Assembly (NCBI GenBank): GCA_020284085.1
Contig: JACEVL010000342.1
Coordinates: forward strand, 669,501 to 733,500
Reading direction: 5' to 3'
Source: Aporrectodea caliginosa
Lineage: Eukaryota > Annelida > Clitellata > Crassiclitellata > Lumbricidae
DNA: 64,000 bases
Shown piece after piece: positions 52,707-62,636 of this stretch; within the stretch, counting starts at the first letter, position 1; every line of letters begins with the position of its first letter. The notes beneath the pieces were generated by a model. That model saw only the letters and a list, made by a program, of their open reading frames with translations. It was not told the DNA's origin and did no database searches. A program made the position numbers and the translations under genes.

Positions 52707-52825
52707 CACATTTAGAAACAGGCTTACACAAATTCAAATGCTAGAATTAAGACACTGTTATTCGCATAATATGTGAATAACAGTGTCTTAGTTATATCAT
52801 ATGAATTTGTGTAAGTCTATATATA
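52707..52825. repeat. ~120-bp hairpin
   Basis: ACACTGTTATTCGCATA and TATGTGAATAACAGTGT meet at about 52771. Pairing continues outward to GGCTTACACAAATTC and GAATTTGTGTAAGTC, with a few internal mismatches. Confidence 0.8.
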
Positions 52826-52829
52826 TATC

Positions 52830-53575
52830 AAAAGTAAGGAAGGCATATAATTAAACATCAAGGACACTGACTAGTGCACACAGAACATACAATACATCAT
52901 CTAAATGCGAATATCACAAAGAAGATCAGACCTCAAGCCAACAAGCCATGGGATTGTGCTGTCTTAACCTACAGGTCCACGAGCGAGGGTGATCTGTTCT
53001 CACCACTTCATCTTACCACCACCAAAAGTGTCCAGTCATTGTACTATGTTTGCACAGGGTATTTATGGAAGAGACATTTTGCAAGGGGTGCTTATAGAGC
53101 AGGCATTTTACAAGGCGTGCTTATGAAACAGACATTCAATACCTGTATAACCTGGAGTGGATTTAAATACCCAAGTAACCATGCAATCTCAAGGTTGACA
53201 GCCTAGTATGCTAACCATTGACTAATAAAGCCAGAGGTCACTGTTTAAGGACCTTATGCAAGTCCTTAACCTAATTGTTCAGAGCCATTGATGTTCTGTT
53301 GCATGGTCAGGTGTGAACTTGTGAACTTTGAAAGGACGGTAATATCAAATACAATTATTGTATTGATTATTGTGCACCAGTTTGAATCGTACCAAAGCCA
53401 TTAACACATAAAAAGTTACCTAACGCCATGTAATTTGCTACTATTCTCATACTTTCAGTTAAACAGACCAAGATATTGATAGTTTAAATGGTACGTCAAA
53501 AATTGCACATGCAGATATTCACTACAATTCAATAAGCACCATAAAAACAGTCTTAGTCATACAGTTATTATCATC
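52830..53575. other. Unassigned interval
   Basis: A 110-codon plus-strand frame at 52874-53206 shows no known motif. No repeats recognised apart from three short near-copies of an 18-bp phrase (TTTTGCAAGGGGTGCTTATA type) at 53076-53128. Confidence 0.25.
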
Positions 53576-53576
53576 A

Positions 53577-53810
53577 TTAATAATAATTAATAACTTCTAA
53601 AGCGCCTGTGTATAGTGCGCAAGACCAATAACCGATTGAACACAAAAAAACAAGTTGTAGTCGTATTAACATCCAGGTCAGTCTGTTGAGAGACTGTCTA
53701 CGGTGGATACACAATTTGAAAAAGTGAAGTTTCAGGCTGATAGCAAAATGCACTTGTGACTGAGCAGAACGAGCCAACACGAGAAAGGATCTAGCTGAAA
53801 AGTGACCCTA
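53577..53810 (-). mobile_element. Probable LINE/SINE 3' fragment
   Basis: AATAATTAATAACTTCTAAA and GCGCCTGTGTATAGTGCGC suggest a minus-strand 3' hairpin with tail. No conserved peptide found. Confidence 0.35.
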
Positions 53811-53819
53811 AGACTGGTG

Positions 53820-54030
53820 AACTATGCAAGATTCGATGGAAAGAGAAGCAGAGGCAAGCCAAGACTACTCTATAGATAGATACTACTGTATAAATGAGGA
53901 CATAACATTACAGACTAACACTAAGGATGAGTAATGGACTTCACAAATGACCGAGGACAATGGAGATCATTTATTCGTACCCATCCAGCCAAAATGGCTG
54001 GGGTCCGGAACTGAATATATATTATATATA
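53820..54030 (+). pseudogene. RTE-type LINE C-terminal relic
   Basis: The frame GKRSRGKPRLLYR and, in another frame, MDFTNDRGQWRSFIRTHPA. 'GKR.RG+PR' followed by 'DR..WR.F+' is the usual end of RTE-like ORF2 proteins. One frameshift and one stop. Opposite in orientation to the relic at 10.6-11.0 kb. Confidence 0.5.
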
Positions 54031-54990
54031 CGCATGCTATAATGTGCATATACACTCACCTCTTAAGTCTTGTAAAAAATTAATGCCGATTTCTACTAGA
54101 ACGATCCAAATGGATAAATTACAACAACTGACCGTTTTATAATTGAATTTTCAATTAAACCATCGAACACTGGTTTCTTTATTTGAAATTCCGCCAGTTG
54201 TATTCACCGATCTGATAGGTTGTAGTAGAACGCAGAGGCAGCATATAGGTCATCTCCGTCCGTGACCCTCTCTCCCATCCCTCTCCCGTAACCTTCTCCC
54301 CATCCATCTCCTCAGCCTACAACGGTGATGTCGCTTGTTTGCCGATTGAATCGACCGCTGCGCCTTAATTACCCCTCCATACCTCCCACCACGACTCTGA
54401 CACGCGGCCCAGATTCGTTAAGTCTGCGCAATACGAGGGCCAATGATGGTCCTTCATCTCACTGTGGGTAAACTGTTGGCTCACCGTATGCAAGACTAAG
54501 GCCCACTTTTTTTGCGACAGTCATCAAAATCATCGCAAAGTGGGGAACGACCACACTAGGCCGACGCCTCGAGAAAGCCGACGGGTGCCCCTAGTGGCTC
54601 CCAATGGGAGCGATGGGGAAAGGCTGTCTGGGAAATACCGTTCAAGAACCAACTTGGTTTTGAAATGTTTTTTTTCTGTTCTTGCGAAGGCAACTTTCCG
54701 TCAAAGTGCTCTGTATGTATTTTTTCCAGTGAAGATCACCAGGTGGATGCTGGTGCTCTACGGGACAGACAAACAGCCGTATACAGTCTCACGAACCTTG
54801 TCTATCCGGTTCAGAGGCCACTTCACTTCACAACGTACCAGCGTCAAAAGACAACTTCCATCACTCACCGCCAGACGGAGACACTGCCTGATCAGCAACT
54901 ATACTCCATATATTAGATCTGTCTGCCTTTCTATTATGTAACTCACTGCGGTTTGTCAGTCTGTTTTATTAAATGAAGATATAATAGTTT
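54031..54990. other. Unassigned interval
   Basis: Includes a CT/CCC-rich stretch at 54250-54310 and a 133-codon plus frame at 54540-54941 with no recognised domain. The GC-richer part (54330-54660) may be coding debris of an element I cannot name. Confidence 0.3.
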
Positions 54991-55029
54991 CCGTGGAAGG
55001 AATCGAAAGAATATGTCCTAGTATTTGTA

Positions 55030-55105
55030 ACGGTATCCGTTTGGGTAAATGCTTGACTGGTATCGCGAAGAGTGCGGATTCGAGCCTCCTCCTCCTCTGA
55101 GATAG
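55030..55105 (+). mobile_element. SINE-A-like tRNA head
   Basis: TTTGGGTAAATGCTTGACTG and GCGGATTCGAGCCTCC: A- and B-box-like pair about 45 bp apart, degraded. Confidence 0.4.
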
Positions 55106-55980
55106 TCATTGTGTATTGACTTTCAGCAACTACTTCACTCACAATTTATTGCTCAGCGCTAAAGATTGATCACTGTTCATTGGACAATAGGTCTTTATAA
55201 ACCCACAAAAAACCTTTGCGCGTTAATCCCAAGATGTCGCTAAATAATGGATAACACAGTGCTCATCTTAAACACCTTTTACGTTTATTCCTCGTAAGCT
55301 ATAAATTCAGCCAATGCCTTTATTCGCTAGATTTCAGATCGCCTAATCAATTATAGTGGAAGTTCAATGCAAAAGGTGTCTGACGGCAACAAAATCCTGA
55401 TTAACAACGGAAAAACTGCCTACGATCTGTAGGTGAAGGTCAGAATGTTGAAATTAAGGAGGAGGGCGACGCTCATCATTTACTTTGTGATACAACGTCG
55501 TTAAACTACGTATGCAATGAAAGAGATTCTCGACCATTGTCATGTCCTCCGGTGGTGCCAGTCTAAACAATGGATGAAGGAGGGCGACGCTGATTATCTC
55601 TCTCATGACGGAGTGTCGTTAAACAGGAACAAAGCTAAGGACGAAAATTTATTTAATTGAAATTTAAGTTAAAAGTAGACGTAATTCGCCTTGGCTTAAC
55701 AGTTTATGATATTATAGTAGTCGCCTTAGACACCTTTAAAATGCTCCCTTGTTAAGCTATAAATTTAGCCCGTGCAAGTTCGAAATGACTAAATCGCCAG
55801 TCAGGATTTAAGCGCAGGGCACCAGGTTATTTACGAGCGCTGTGTCGTTTCAGAGGAGTTGTTCAAAGAAATCTCTTGTTTTATATCTCTGCGACTGTGA
55901 AGGAGACTGGTCATCTTAACCTGCCAATCGATTCTGTTTTGACTGAAAATGCGATATATTAAATGTACTGATACGTTATG
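55106..55980. repeat. R1 repeats, mostly reverse
   Basis: AAGGAGGAGGGCGACGCTCA (55456), GTGGTGCCAGTCTAAACAAT (55551), GAAGGAGGGCGACGCTGATT (55575) and TTAGACACCTTTAAAATGCT (55724). From 55828 the block found at 28720-28870 begins. Confidence 0.65.
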
Positions 55981-56400
55981 TTCAAAGATTTCATTAGGCA
56001 GCCATCAGTAACTTCAACGCGTGATAGTCTAGTGGTTATCTTGCTCGACTGAGAGGTCGGGTTCAAATTCCAGACGGGGCAGAAATTTGGTTCGAGATTT
56101 AGGCTGCTTGCGCCTTCTAGTCAACTCCGCTATTATTAGTAGGCCTACTCTGGCCTCACCATTTTGGAGGGATGGCCAGACTGCGAGGGAGAGGACTGGC
56201 CACCCGCTCTAAGATGCTGAGGTTAAGAAATTTGAAGCCGTTAAAACTTCAACCATGGCTGACTCTTAGCTTAGGCACAATGAACTGCTCCTCTTCTCTT
56301 CTTCTTCCTTAGTATTTGAACCTGATGCTTTTGGATGAGCACATCACACAACCATAAAAATTATTGTGTAGATTTAAGCACGTCCAATAAGGCGGCAATT
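55981..56400 (+). mobile_element. SINE-B copy 3
   Basis: Head at about 56018: GCGTGATAGTCTAGTGGTTA, then GTCGGGTTCAAATTCC. Body: GAGAGGACTGGCCACC, GATGCTGAGGTTAAGAAATT and ACCATGGCTGACTCTTAGC. Same flanks as copy 2. Confidence 0.75.
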
Positions 56401-56800
56401 TCGGTTTAACGACGCTGTTTCATTACAAAGCTGATTATCGCCTGCCTTTAATATAGACTTCTGACTGGCACTTCTAGGTGGTAGGTGGGTTTTGCGTTGT
56501 GTGGAGACATCCTGTGGCCGGCAAGGTTCGTTAACATCGATTGATAAATAGCGTCGCCCTCCTTAATAATCCGGACTTCGGAATGGCTGCACCCAATGTT
56601 ACGCAATTTTTCCGTTGTTTATCACCATTTTGTGGCCGTCAATGGCCGTTCACGTCGACCTTACCCTATAAAGAGGGATGTCAGAATCTGTCTAGCGATT
56701 GAACGCATTTGATTCATTTATAGCCTCAGAGGAAGGAGCGTTAAAGGTGTGTAAGACGAGCATTGTATCATCTGTTGCTTAGCGACATCTGGGGATTGAC
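56401..56800 (+). repeat. R1 composite, two stacked copies
   Basis: Parallel to 29263-29660: GACATCCTG(T/C)GGCCGGCAAG, CTTCGGAATGGCTGCACCC, GTGGCCGTCAATGGCCGTTC and GTTAAAGGTGTGTAAGACGA. Confidence 0.7.
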
Positions 56801-56940
56801 GCGCGATGGATAGTCATAATATATTTTTGCATTTATTAAGCGCCACTATCTAATGACGAAGCATCAATCGATAGCGCTTACTAATTGTGAGCGAATGACT
56901 TGCTCAAAGTCTATACACAGTGCTCTAACCAATCGGAAAC
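56801..56940 (-). mobile_element. SINE-A copy, minus strand
   Basis: AAGCGCCACTATCTAATGAC, CATCAATCGATAGCGCTTAC, TGACTTGCTCAAAGTC and GTGCTCTAACCAATCGG. Confidence 0.6.
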
Positions 56941-56979
56941 TATCTCTTAAGAGGAGGAGGCTAGAAATTGCTTTGTTCT

Positions 56980-57130
56980 AATGAATTCTTCTTCATCATC
57001 CTCTTCTCTTTCATCCTCTTTCTCCTTCCTCCTTTCTCCTCCTTCGTATCCTCCTGCTTTTTCCACCGCCTTCCTCCTTCTCATCCTGTTTCTCCTCCTT
57101 TTCCGTCTAATTTTTATTCTTCTTTTGCCA
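56980..57130. repeat. Polypyrimidine tract
   Basis: CT-rich, parallel to 29805-30075 and similarly placed after a SINE-A copy. Confidence 0.8.
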
Positions 57131-57164
57131 ATCCGCTTACTTTTTGCGAACCAACCATCAGTAA

Positions 57165-57927
57165 TTGTATTATTCTGCAATATTGTATATTATTGCGTAC
57201 ATTTTGTACTTTTTGGATAAACAAATATAAGATTATGTGTGTTTTGAAACTAATCCATGTATAAAAGATACACAAAATCATCCCTACACATGTTTATATA
57301 GTATAAATGTACATCCATACATATATATCCATACATATATATCGGTTTACGTTGTAATGCTGTATTAAGCGATTTTCACACAGATTACGCGTATTATTAT
57401 TTATTTTGATCACTTCCGGTATTCATAAGACAAAGATGTAGGTATGCAAATGAAGCCCTCATTCCCTCTAAAGAATGGTATCTTTGTTTCTCTTCCAGGA
57501 AGACAAATGAATATGCTACAGACAAAAAACTAAGGGGGAGTCCTTCCATTCAGCCATTTTTCACGCATATTACGCGTATTATTATTTATTTTGAGCACTT
57601 CCGGTTGTCACAGGTCAACTCAGTGACCAAAGAAATGTAGCCCCACATTCCCTCTATAGAATGGTATAATTTGTGTCTCTTAATATTAAATGACAGATAA
57701 GATATAGTCGAAAGTCTAGGGGGGGTGGTATCCACCCCCTCTGGTACCTCGGGTATATTGGCTATAACTTTTGAACGGTGTGAGATATCATCTCACATTT
57801 TACCTCAAAACGTGTGTAAATGAACCCCCTACAGCTACTTAAAAGGTCAAATTTTTATTCCATACGGAAAAAGTTTGAAATGAATAAAACCTAGGGGGTG
57901 GCCACCCCCTCCTTGGTAGCCTGAGGG
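57165..57927. mobile_element. TTAA-1 copy 2, left end missing
   Basis: Matches 20045-20792 closely (TATTGCGTACATTTTGTAC, CATATATATCGGTTTACGTT, GAATGGTATAATTTGTGTCT). The right end CCTTGGTAGCCTGAGGG abuts TTAA at 57928-57931. The first ~190 bp, including the left inverted repeat, are lost. Confidence 0.85.
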
Positions 57928-57934
57928 TTAATAT

Positions 57935-58903
57935 AGATTTCGTTTATTATTAAGATACAAAGTTGACATACCGCAACTTGTTTACATGAGATAATGAAAG
58001 TAATGAAATTAAAAACTATAAGTTTATGCCTATAGTCAGGATTGAGAGTTAAAACTTAACATCCCGGTACGATATAGAACCCTAGAGATGAAATTGTGGT
58101 CATCTTTTTTGGGAGTTCATATTCATGAGGTCTAGGGCGCAGAGCATAAGGCCTACAAACGGTCGGAGGAAAGAGGCCTCTAAGCACATGTTGTGAGTTC
58201 CGGTTGACCGCAAGCAGGAGCTTGACATCTGCTTCTTCCATCATTCGGTCTAAATCCTGTTGTTGAGGAGGAAGGTAGCCCAGTCGTTTGGCCCTTTGCA
58301 GGAAACGTTGGAGTTTTAGTCGGTCACTTGCGGTGGTGAATCCCCACCAAGCAGGGGAGGCATAGAGAAGGCGAGAGATGGTAGTTGCACGTGCAACTTC
58401 ATGGAGCGCTGTCGGAGGGAGACCGTGTGCCCTGAGGACTCTGAGAGCGTGGAGCGAACCAGAGCACGCACTTAGAATCCTGTTGACATGGGAAGAAGCA
58501 CTAAGATCGTTTGCAATTGTCACTCCGAGCATGAGCATTGATGTTACTCTCACGATTCCTAAGGTAGGTGGGTCAGATGTTCCTTTGACACGTCGACGGT
58601 GGATGATCATTTCCTGGGATTTGCTCTCGTTGAGTCGTAGATTGTTCCTCACGGCCCATTCCGATACATTTTCCAACTCCTGCGGAGTGGAACTCCTCAT
58701 GGAGGCACCTATAATTAAATAAGTGTCATCCGCATACTTTCTGATCAAGTTCTGAGGATTGACTGGGTGCAAATCCGAGGCATCGGCGATGTAAGATGAT
58801 GGACCTACCCCAGAGCCTTGAACAACGCTGGCGTTGATGGATGCAATGGTTGATTTCAGCCTGGAGAAGCATGTCAAGTGTTTTCTGTCTTGCAAAAATT
58901 CAG
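57935..58903 (-). mobile_element. LINE-X copy, 5'-truncated
   Basis: Spans the 3' UTR (57935-58055) and the ORF2 C-terminal half. Borders TTAA-1 on the left. No (TTAC)n tail is seen, so its 3' end may have been lost too. Confidence 0.75.
58056..58895 (-). CDS. LINE-X ORF2 C-terminal half (reverse transcriptase palm and thumb)
   Basis: A 279-codon open frame: SINASVVQGSGVGPSSY (19-35), YADDTYLIIG (54-63), WAVRNNLRLNESKSQEMI, LGVTIANDLSASSHV, ACSGSLHALRVLRAHGLPP, LYASPAWWGF and ALRPRPHEYELP. It retains the second catalytic Asp pair (YADD) and the complete thumb but lacks the fingers, the first Asp motif and the endonuclease. Uninterrupted, hence fairly young. The listed start is only the first ATG in a truncated frame. 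Not able to retrotranspose by itself. Confidence 0.85.
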   Translation of the reverse strand: MQDRKHLTCFSRLKSTIASINASVVQGSGVGPSSYIADASDLHPVNPQNLIRKYADDTYLIIGASMRSSTPQELENVSEWAVRNNLRLNESKSQEMIIHRRRVKGTSDPPTLGIVRVTSMLMLGVTIANDLSASSHVNRILSACSGSLHALRVLRAHGLPPTALHEVARATTISRLLYASPAWWGFTTASDRLKLQRFLQRAKRLGYLPPQQQDLDRMMEEADVKLLLAVNRNSQHVLRGLFPPTVCRPYALRPRPHEYELPKKMTTISSLGFYIVPGC

Positions 58904-58919
58904 CATGAGTTCTTGTTTA

Positions 58920-59085
58920 CTTATTAATCGCTTGTGGGATGTCTCACTGGCTTTGACTGAGCCTGATCACCATACCTGCCTATCGACTCTATCTTGACTG
59001 AGCCCCTGTTAATATGCATGCTTTTTCTAATTTGATTTATCGGTAGCTGTGGAAATTTTGGGATTACGATAACGATCAATTAAAT
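58920..59085 (+). mobile_element. L2-like LINE 3' end fragment
   Basis: TTATTAATCGCTTGTGGGAT, ATACCTGCCTATCGACTCTA, GACTGAGCCCCTGTTAATAT and a terminal GGGATTACGATAACGATC, like the (TTACGA)n tail at 8735-8751. Confidence 0.65.
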
Positions 59086-59715
59086 TCATACATGTACTAC
59101 TCTATTAAGGCAAGGTCAACGCTACCGGTCCTGAAAACCGTCAGATTATGCAATTCATTGGAAACTCTATTGTGTCGTTAGACACCTTTAAAACGGTCAC
59201 TGCAATCTTTTTAAATTCAGAAACTGCGTTTCGTCATGAATGAAAAAGGATGTAGATTATTATTGTAAGGTGAAGTCGACTTAAAGGCTCTGTTAGCCAA
59301 ACGCAACAGTTAAACACTGTTTGCTACTAATCGTAATCTCGAAATTACCAAAGCGCCAATTAGACGCTAGGCGCAGGGCACCAACTTATACACGAGCGCT
59401 TCGTCGTTTCAGAGGAGTTGCTGAAAGAAATCGTTTTCATATTCTGGCGACTAGAACGGAGACTGGTCATGTAACCTGCCTATTGATTCTGTTTTGACTG
59501 AGCGCCTGTGAAAGAGCTCGCACCATCTACTTAGGTTTGTCGATACATGAATACATATATACAGCAACATAATCTATGAGCGAACGAATGGACGAATGTA
59601 TAACTGAATGAATAAATGGCTCACTTTCTCACGACTGATATGACTGCATTCGTAATTGGCTTCTGAATTACATCGTTTACGGCCATCGTCATGGAACCTC
59701 CTGTGTCACGAAAAA
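59086..59715. repeat. R1 reverse copy and L2-like 3' piece
   Basis: GTTAGACACCTTTAAAACGG (59178), GCGCAGGGCACCAACTTATA (59371, also at 28700 and 55812) and TGCCTATTGATTCTGTTTTG then GAGCGCCTGTGAAAGAGC (59478-59520). Confidence 0.6.
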
Positions 59716-59717
59716 TA

Positions 59718-60310
59718 CACGGTGGTTCAATAAAAAGTAAGCCAAACGTTTGTTCGTTCCTATTATTTTGGTCTTCATTGATCTAATTAACGCAGTCTAT
59801 TATCGCGACGTTCTTGTGTCACAACATCTTCTAACTGTTAAAAGAAATCTAGCCCCAGAAGGCTGTTTTGTTTTTCAACAGGAAAGTGCCTCAGCCCCCA
59901 GAGCCAGGGAACCATCGAAATGCTAACAAAAGAGATACCAGACTTCATTTCTCCAACAGTATGTCCTACGAACAGTCCAGATCTAAATCCTGTCGACTAT
60001 AAAGTGTGGAGCGTTATGCAAGAGCTAGTCTACCAGACAGCAATCCATGATGTAAACGATCTGAAGCAACGCTTGTTAGAAGTGTGGGATGGTCTGGATC
60101 AGAGGATAATTGACGATGCTGTTACCCAATGACGCCAGCGCCTCAAGGCTTGCGTGCAAGCAGAATGAGGACAGTTTGAACATCTTCTTTAATTAAATAA
60201 TCAAACCATACTACTGAGAGCTTCTTCACAAAAATATTAAATGCTGTTTTCATGTTAGAAGTACATAAATGAAATACAAAGTTTGGCTTACTTTTAATTG
60301 AACCACCGTG
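59718..60310 (+). mobile_element. mariner/Tc1-type transposon, internally deleted
   Basis: TA duplications at 59716-59717 and 60311-60312. Terminal inverted repeats CACGGTGGTTCAATAAAAAG and CTTTTAATTGAACCACCGTG (one base different). About 593 bp; only the 3' half of the transposase remains. Confidence 0.9.
59775..60180 (+). pseudogene. mariner/Tc1 transposase C-terminal half
   Basis: Reads VYYRDVLVSQHLLTVKRNLA, GCFVFQQESASAPRAR, then after a one-base deletion near 59909 TIEMLTKEIPDFI, NSPDLNPVDYKVWSVMQELV and LLEVWDGLDQRIIDDAV, ending at a stop at 60132. The family norm FQQDSA..H has become FQQESA..P, so the second catalytic Asp is Glu. The third is Asp in SPDLNPVDY, placing it with DD-D type rather than Tc1 DD-E. 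The first Asp is missing with the N-terminal half. Inactive. Confidence 0.85.
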
Positions 60311-60709
60311 TAGAGTATCCCCCTAATGAGTATCCCCTGTTAGCGAAATGGAGTATCCGGTTTAGTCTGTTCAGTGATGGGAAGTATTTAAAATACTAGT
60401 ATTTAAAATAGTATTTTAAATACAAACAAAGTATTTTGTACTTGTATTTAAAATACTTTCGTTATGAAGTATTTATACTTTTACTTAAAATACTTTTAGG
60501 GCAGTATTTTGTATTTTAAATTATGAAGCTCCAAAATACTATTTCAAAATACTTTTACATCTCATTTCCTGCCAAAATTATTACTGGTGATTTATTTTTG
60601 GGCTAGGTCAGTCATGCGTTGGTTGACAACCTGTGTGAGATATCTATGGTTCTGTGCGCTCACCGGATATTCCGGAATGTAAAAGCCTAGCGCGTGACAA
60701 TCACTGATA

Positions 60710-60885
60710 ATGGCGGATACAGTAGAAACAAGCGTGCTACCTCAGTTACCTGCTATTTTAAATGGCAAATTTTTTCTATCGTCAAGCAGAATAATAAGAC
60801 AGTAACCGTAAAGTGTCAGTTTTGCCCGAACAGTTTGCTCAATGCACGGACTGATGCAACATCGAATCTATTGAAACATTTGAAG
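60710..60885 (+). pseudogene. hAT exon: BED-type zinc finger
   Basis: From ATG 60710, MADTVETSVLPQLPAILNGK. Then, after a frame change in the TTTTTT run near 60770, SIVKQNNKTVTVKCQFCP and TSNLLKHLK. The C-x2-C...H pattern with TSNLLKHL is a BED finger, the DNA-binding N-terminus of hAT transposases. The exon ends at AAG|GTAAGG (GT at 60886), phase 0. The T-run frameshift may be a real lesion or a sequencing error. Confidence 0.72.
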
Positions 60886-61739
60886 GTAAGGAATTTTGGC
60901 GCGTTTTTAGTTGCTTACCCGTTAGTTTGCCCGATTTTACAGTCGCGAAATCGCGAATGATGATTACACTAAGTTATTAACAAATTAGTAATCTGTCGTT
61001 TTAGCGGAAGAAATTATTCACCATTGCATGGGATTTAGCGTTTATAGCATAGAAGTTCGATTGAAGAAAATAATTATTGCCAAATAGAAGTCAGATTGAT
61101 GAAAACAATTGTACTTCAGTGGAAGTGGAATTTATGAAAACATTGGTAAACGTGTGTTTTAGCGTAATAAATTATTCGCTCGTTGCAGCATTGTATTTGG
61201 TAAACTTGCGTTTTAGGGGTCCCGATTTTGAAGATTTTCTAATGACAACACAAACCCTGACCCTAACCGACCCTCACGACGCTTAACCTGACCCTAACCG
61301 ACCCTCACGACGCCATTAGTGCTAAACTTCTTCCATTGAAATAGGCTGATTATAATACATACTTCCCTCGAATATGGGTGTCATTATTCGAGACCCCTAA
61401 AGCGCAAGTTTGCCTTATTTTTAATCAATCCAACTTCTACTTTGGCGAGAATCCTTGTCATCGATCCAGCTTCTGCTTAGGCAAGAATTTGTTTGACCAA
61501 ACCCGCTTCTATTTCGTCAGCAAATATTTTTCATCAATATAACTTCTGTTTAATTTTAACTTAGTGTTCATCAATCCAGCTTCAATTTCAGCAAGATTGT
61601 TTTAATCAATTCCTCTAAATGGAAGGCCGATTGATGACAATGATTCATGCTAAAGCCTGATAGTGATAGATGTCGACTCAGTAATGTTCTAATGTAACTA
61701 TGTAAACCTGTAAACCTGTAAAAGAAATGGCTGAGTGAG
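60886..61739. repeat. Intron with inverted foldback-like repeat
   Basis: GTAAACTTGCGTTTTAGGGG (61199) and CCCCTAAAGCGCAAGTTTGC (61395) are inverse. Outside them lie degenerate repeats AGAAGT(C/T)(A/G)GATTGATGAAA (left) and their inverse ATCAATCCAACTTCTACTTT (right). The centre carries a tandem ACCCTAACCGACCCTCACGA. Related to 9990-10540. Confidence 0.6.
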
Positions 61740-61763
61740 ACTTCATTTTAATTAGTAATATCT

Positions 61764-62009
61764 GCACAGTCGTTCCTCCCTTCGGTCTTCGGCCCGTGGT
61801 TGCTTGGTTGTCCCGCGGGTGCGTACTTCTACGGCCCAGTCTAGGAGTATTTTCGCTATTGTTGGTCCCAATAGCTGGAACTAGTTACCTCAGTCCCTCA
61901 GGACTGACCTTTTTTCTATTTCTTTTGACCAGTTCCGCAAGCGCCTGAAAACCTCACTTTACCAGTGAAGAGACTGGCTTGGGTCGGGAGCGCCTCTGTT
62001 TTGAGTGGC
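61764..62009 (+). pseudogene. LINE-Y insertion with 24-bp target duplication
   Basis: The plus strand encodes CLVVPRVRTSTAQSRS, FAIVGPNSWN then a stop, then LPQSLRTDL, matching the minus-strand copy at 32.5 kb. A 24-bp direct repeat starting ACTTCATTTTAATTAG flanks it exactly (61740-61763 and 62010-62033). The 3' hairpin GAGCGCCTCTGTTTTGAGTG is cut before its final GCGCTATATAAAT. A small, recent, doubly truncated insertion in the hAT intron. Confidence 0.85.
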
Positions 62010-62033
62010 ACTTCATTTTAATTAGTAATATCT

Positions 62034-62267
62034 ATATAGTAAAGTGATTTTCGCACACTAAGAGTACAACTGAAGACTAGAGCCTTGCCTGAGGTGGTTA
62101 CTATGCATGTACTTTCAGCAAGTCCTTTACTAAAACTGCTTTGCACTTTTTTCACTTTGACCTGGTAGAATAGATATATTGAGTGCCATGAAACTATATT
62201 TAAATAAATTATATATATAGATTAATTTTCGTTTAACCTAACAAATTGTGCCAATAATGTGTTTTAG
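62034..62267. other. hAT intron remainder
   Basis: AT-rich, no feature. It ends at the acceptor-like TGTGTTTTAG (62267). Confidence 0.4.
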
Positions 62268-62600
62268 AAGCTTCACAGTGTGGCCACAACAGTGGAACAC
62301 AGTGGACCACTTGTTGATGGCTTAGTCGAGAGTCTGGAAAGACGGTTTCCTCATCTCTTCGATTTCAATAGCAACTCAAAACTGTATGCTGCTGCTGCAG
62401 TATGCCACCCAAATTTCAAATTGCGTTGGGTGCCAATTGAAAGGAAGGAATGGGTAAGATCGGTTTTCCTGCAAGAAGCCAACAAATACTGTGACAATGC
62501 AGGAGATGGAAGACGACTACCAATGCAGACTCCTAAAGATGACTTCTTTGAGTTTGAAGATGACAATTCGGCAGATGCAAATGTCGAGTCAGTTGCTAAG
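62268..62600 (+). pseudogene. hAT exon: internal transposase segment
   Basis: The frame reads TTVEHSGPLVDGLVESLERR, FPHLFDFNSNSKLYAAAAVC, HPNFKLRWVP and DDFFEFEDDNSADANVESVA. 'GL..SL..RF' followed by 'AA..HP.FKL.W' is characteristic of the middle of hAT/ZBED transposases, before the C-terminal dimerisation domain. Acceptor GTTTTAG|AAG at 62267 (or CTTCACAG at 62278) and donor AAG|GTAAGAAC (GT at 62601). The frame is open throughout. The next exon would lie beyond the LINE-X insertion. Confidence 0.7.
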
Positions 62601-62636
62601 GTAAGAACAGCTAAGTACTCTATTTGATTTGTGTGT

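Larger units (their letters stand above)
60372..62636 (+). mobile_element. hAT transposon with spliced transposase, interrupted
   Basis: The left end CAGTGATGGGAAGTATTTAA and ATTTAAAATAC dyads are typical of one hAT group. A BED-finger exon and a later transposase exon lie inside with good splice sites. The interior is enlarged by a foldback-like repeat (61000-61660) and a LINE-Y insertion (61764-62009). The right part is displaced beyond the LINE-X copy that begins at about 62637, so the right terminus is not in the window. Confidence 0.7.

Noticed and set aside
54540..54941. 133-codon plus-strand frame as a gene
   Set aside because: No domain, no splice signals, and unusual Arg/Ser/Thr-rich composition; left unassigned.
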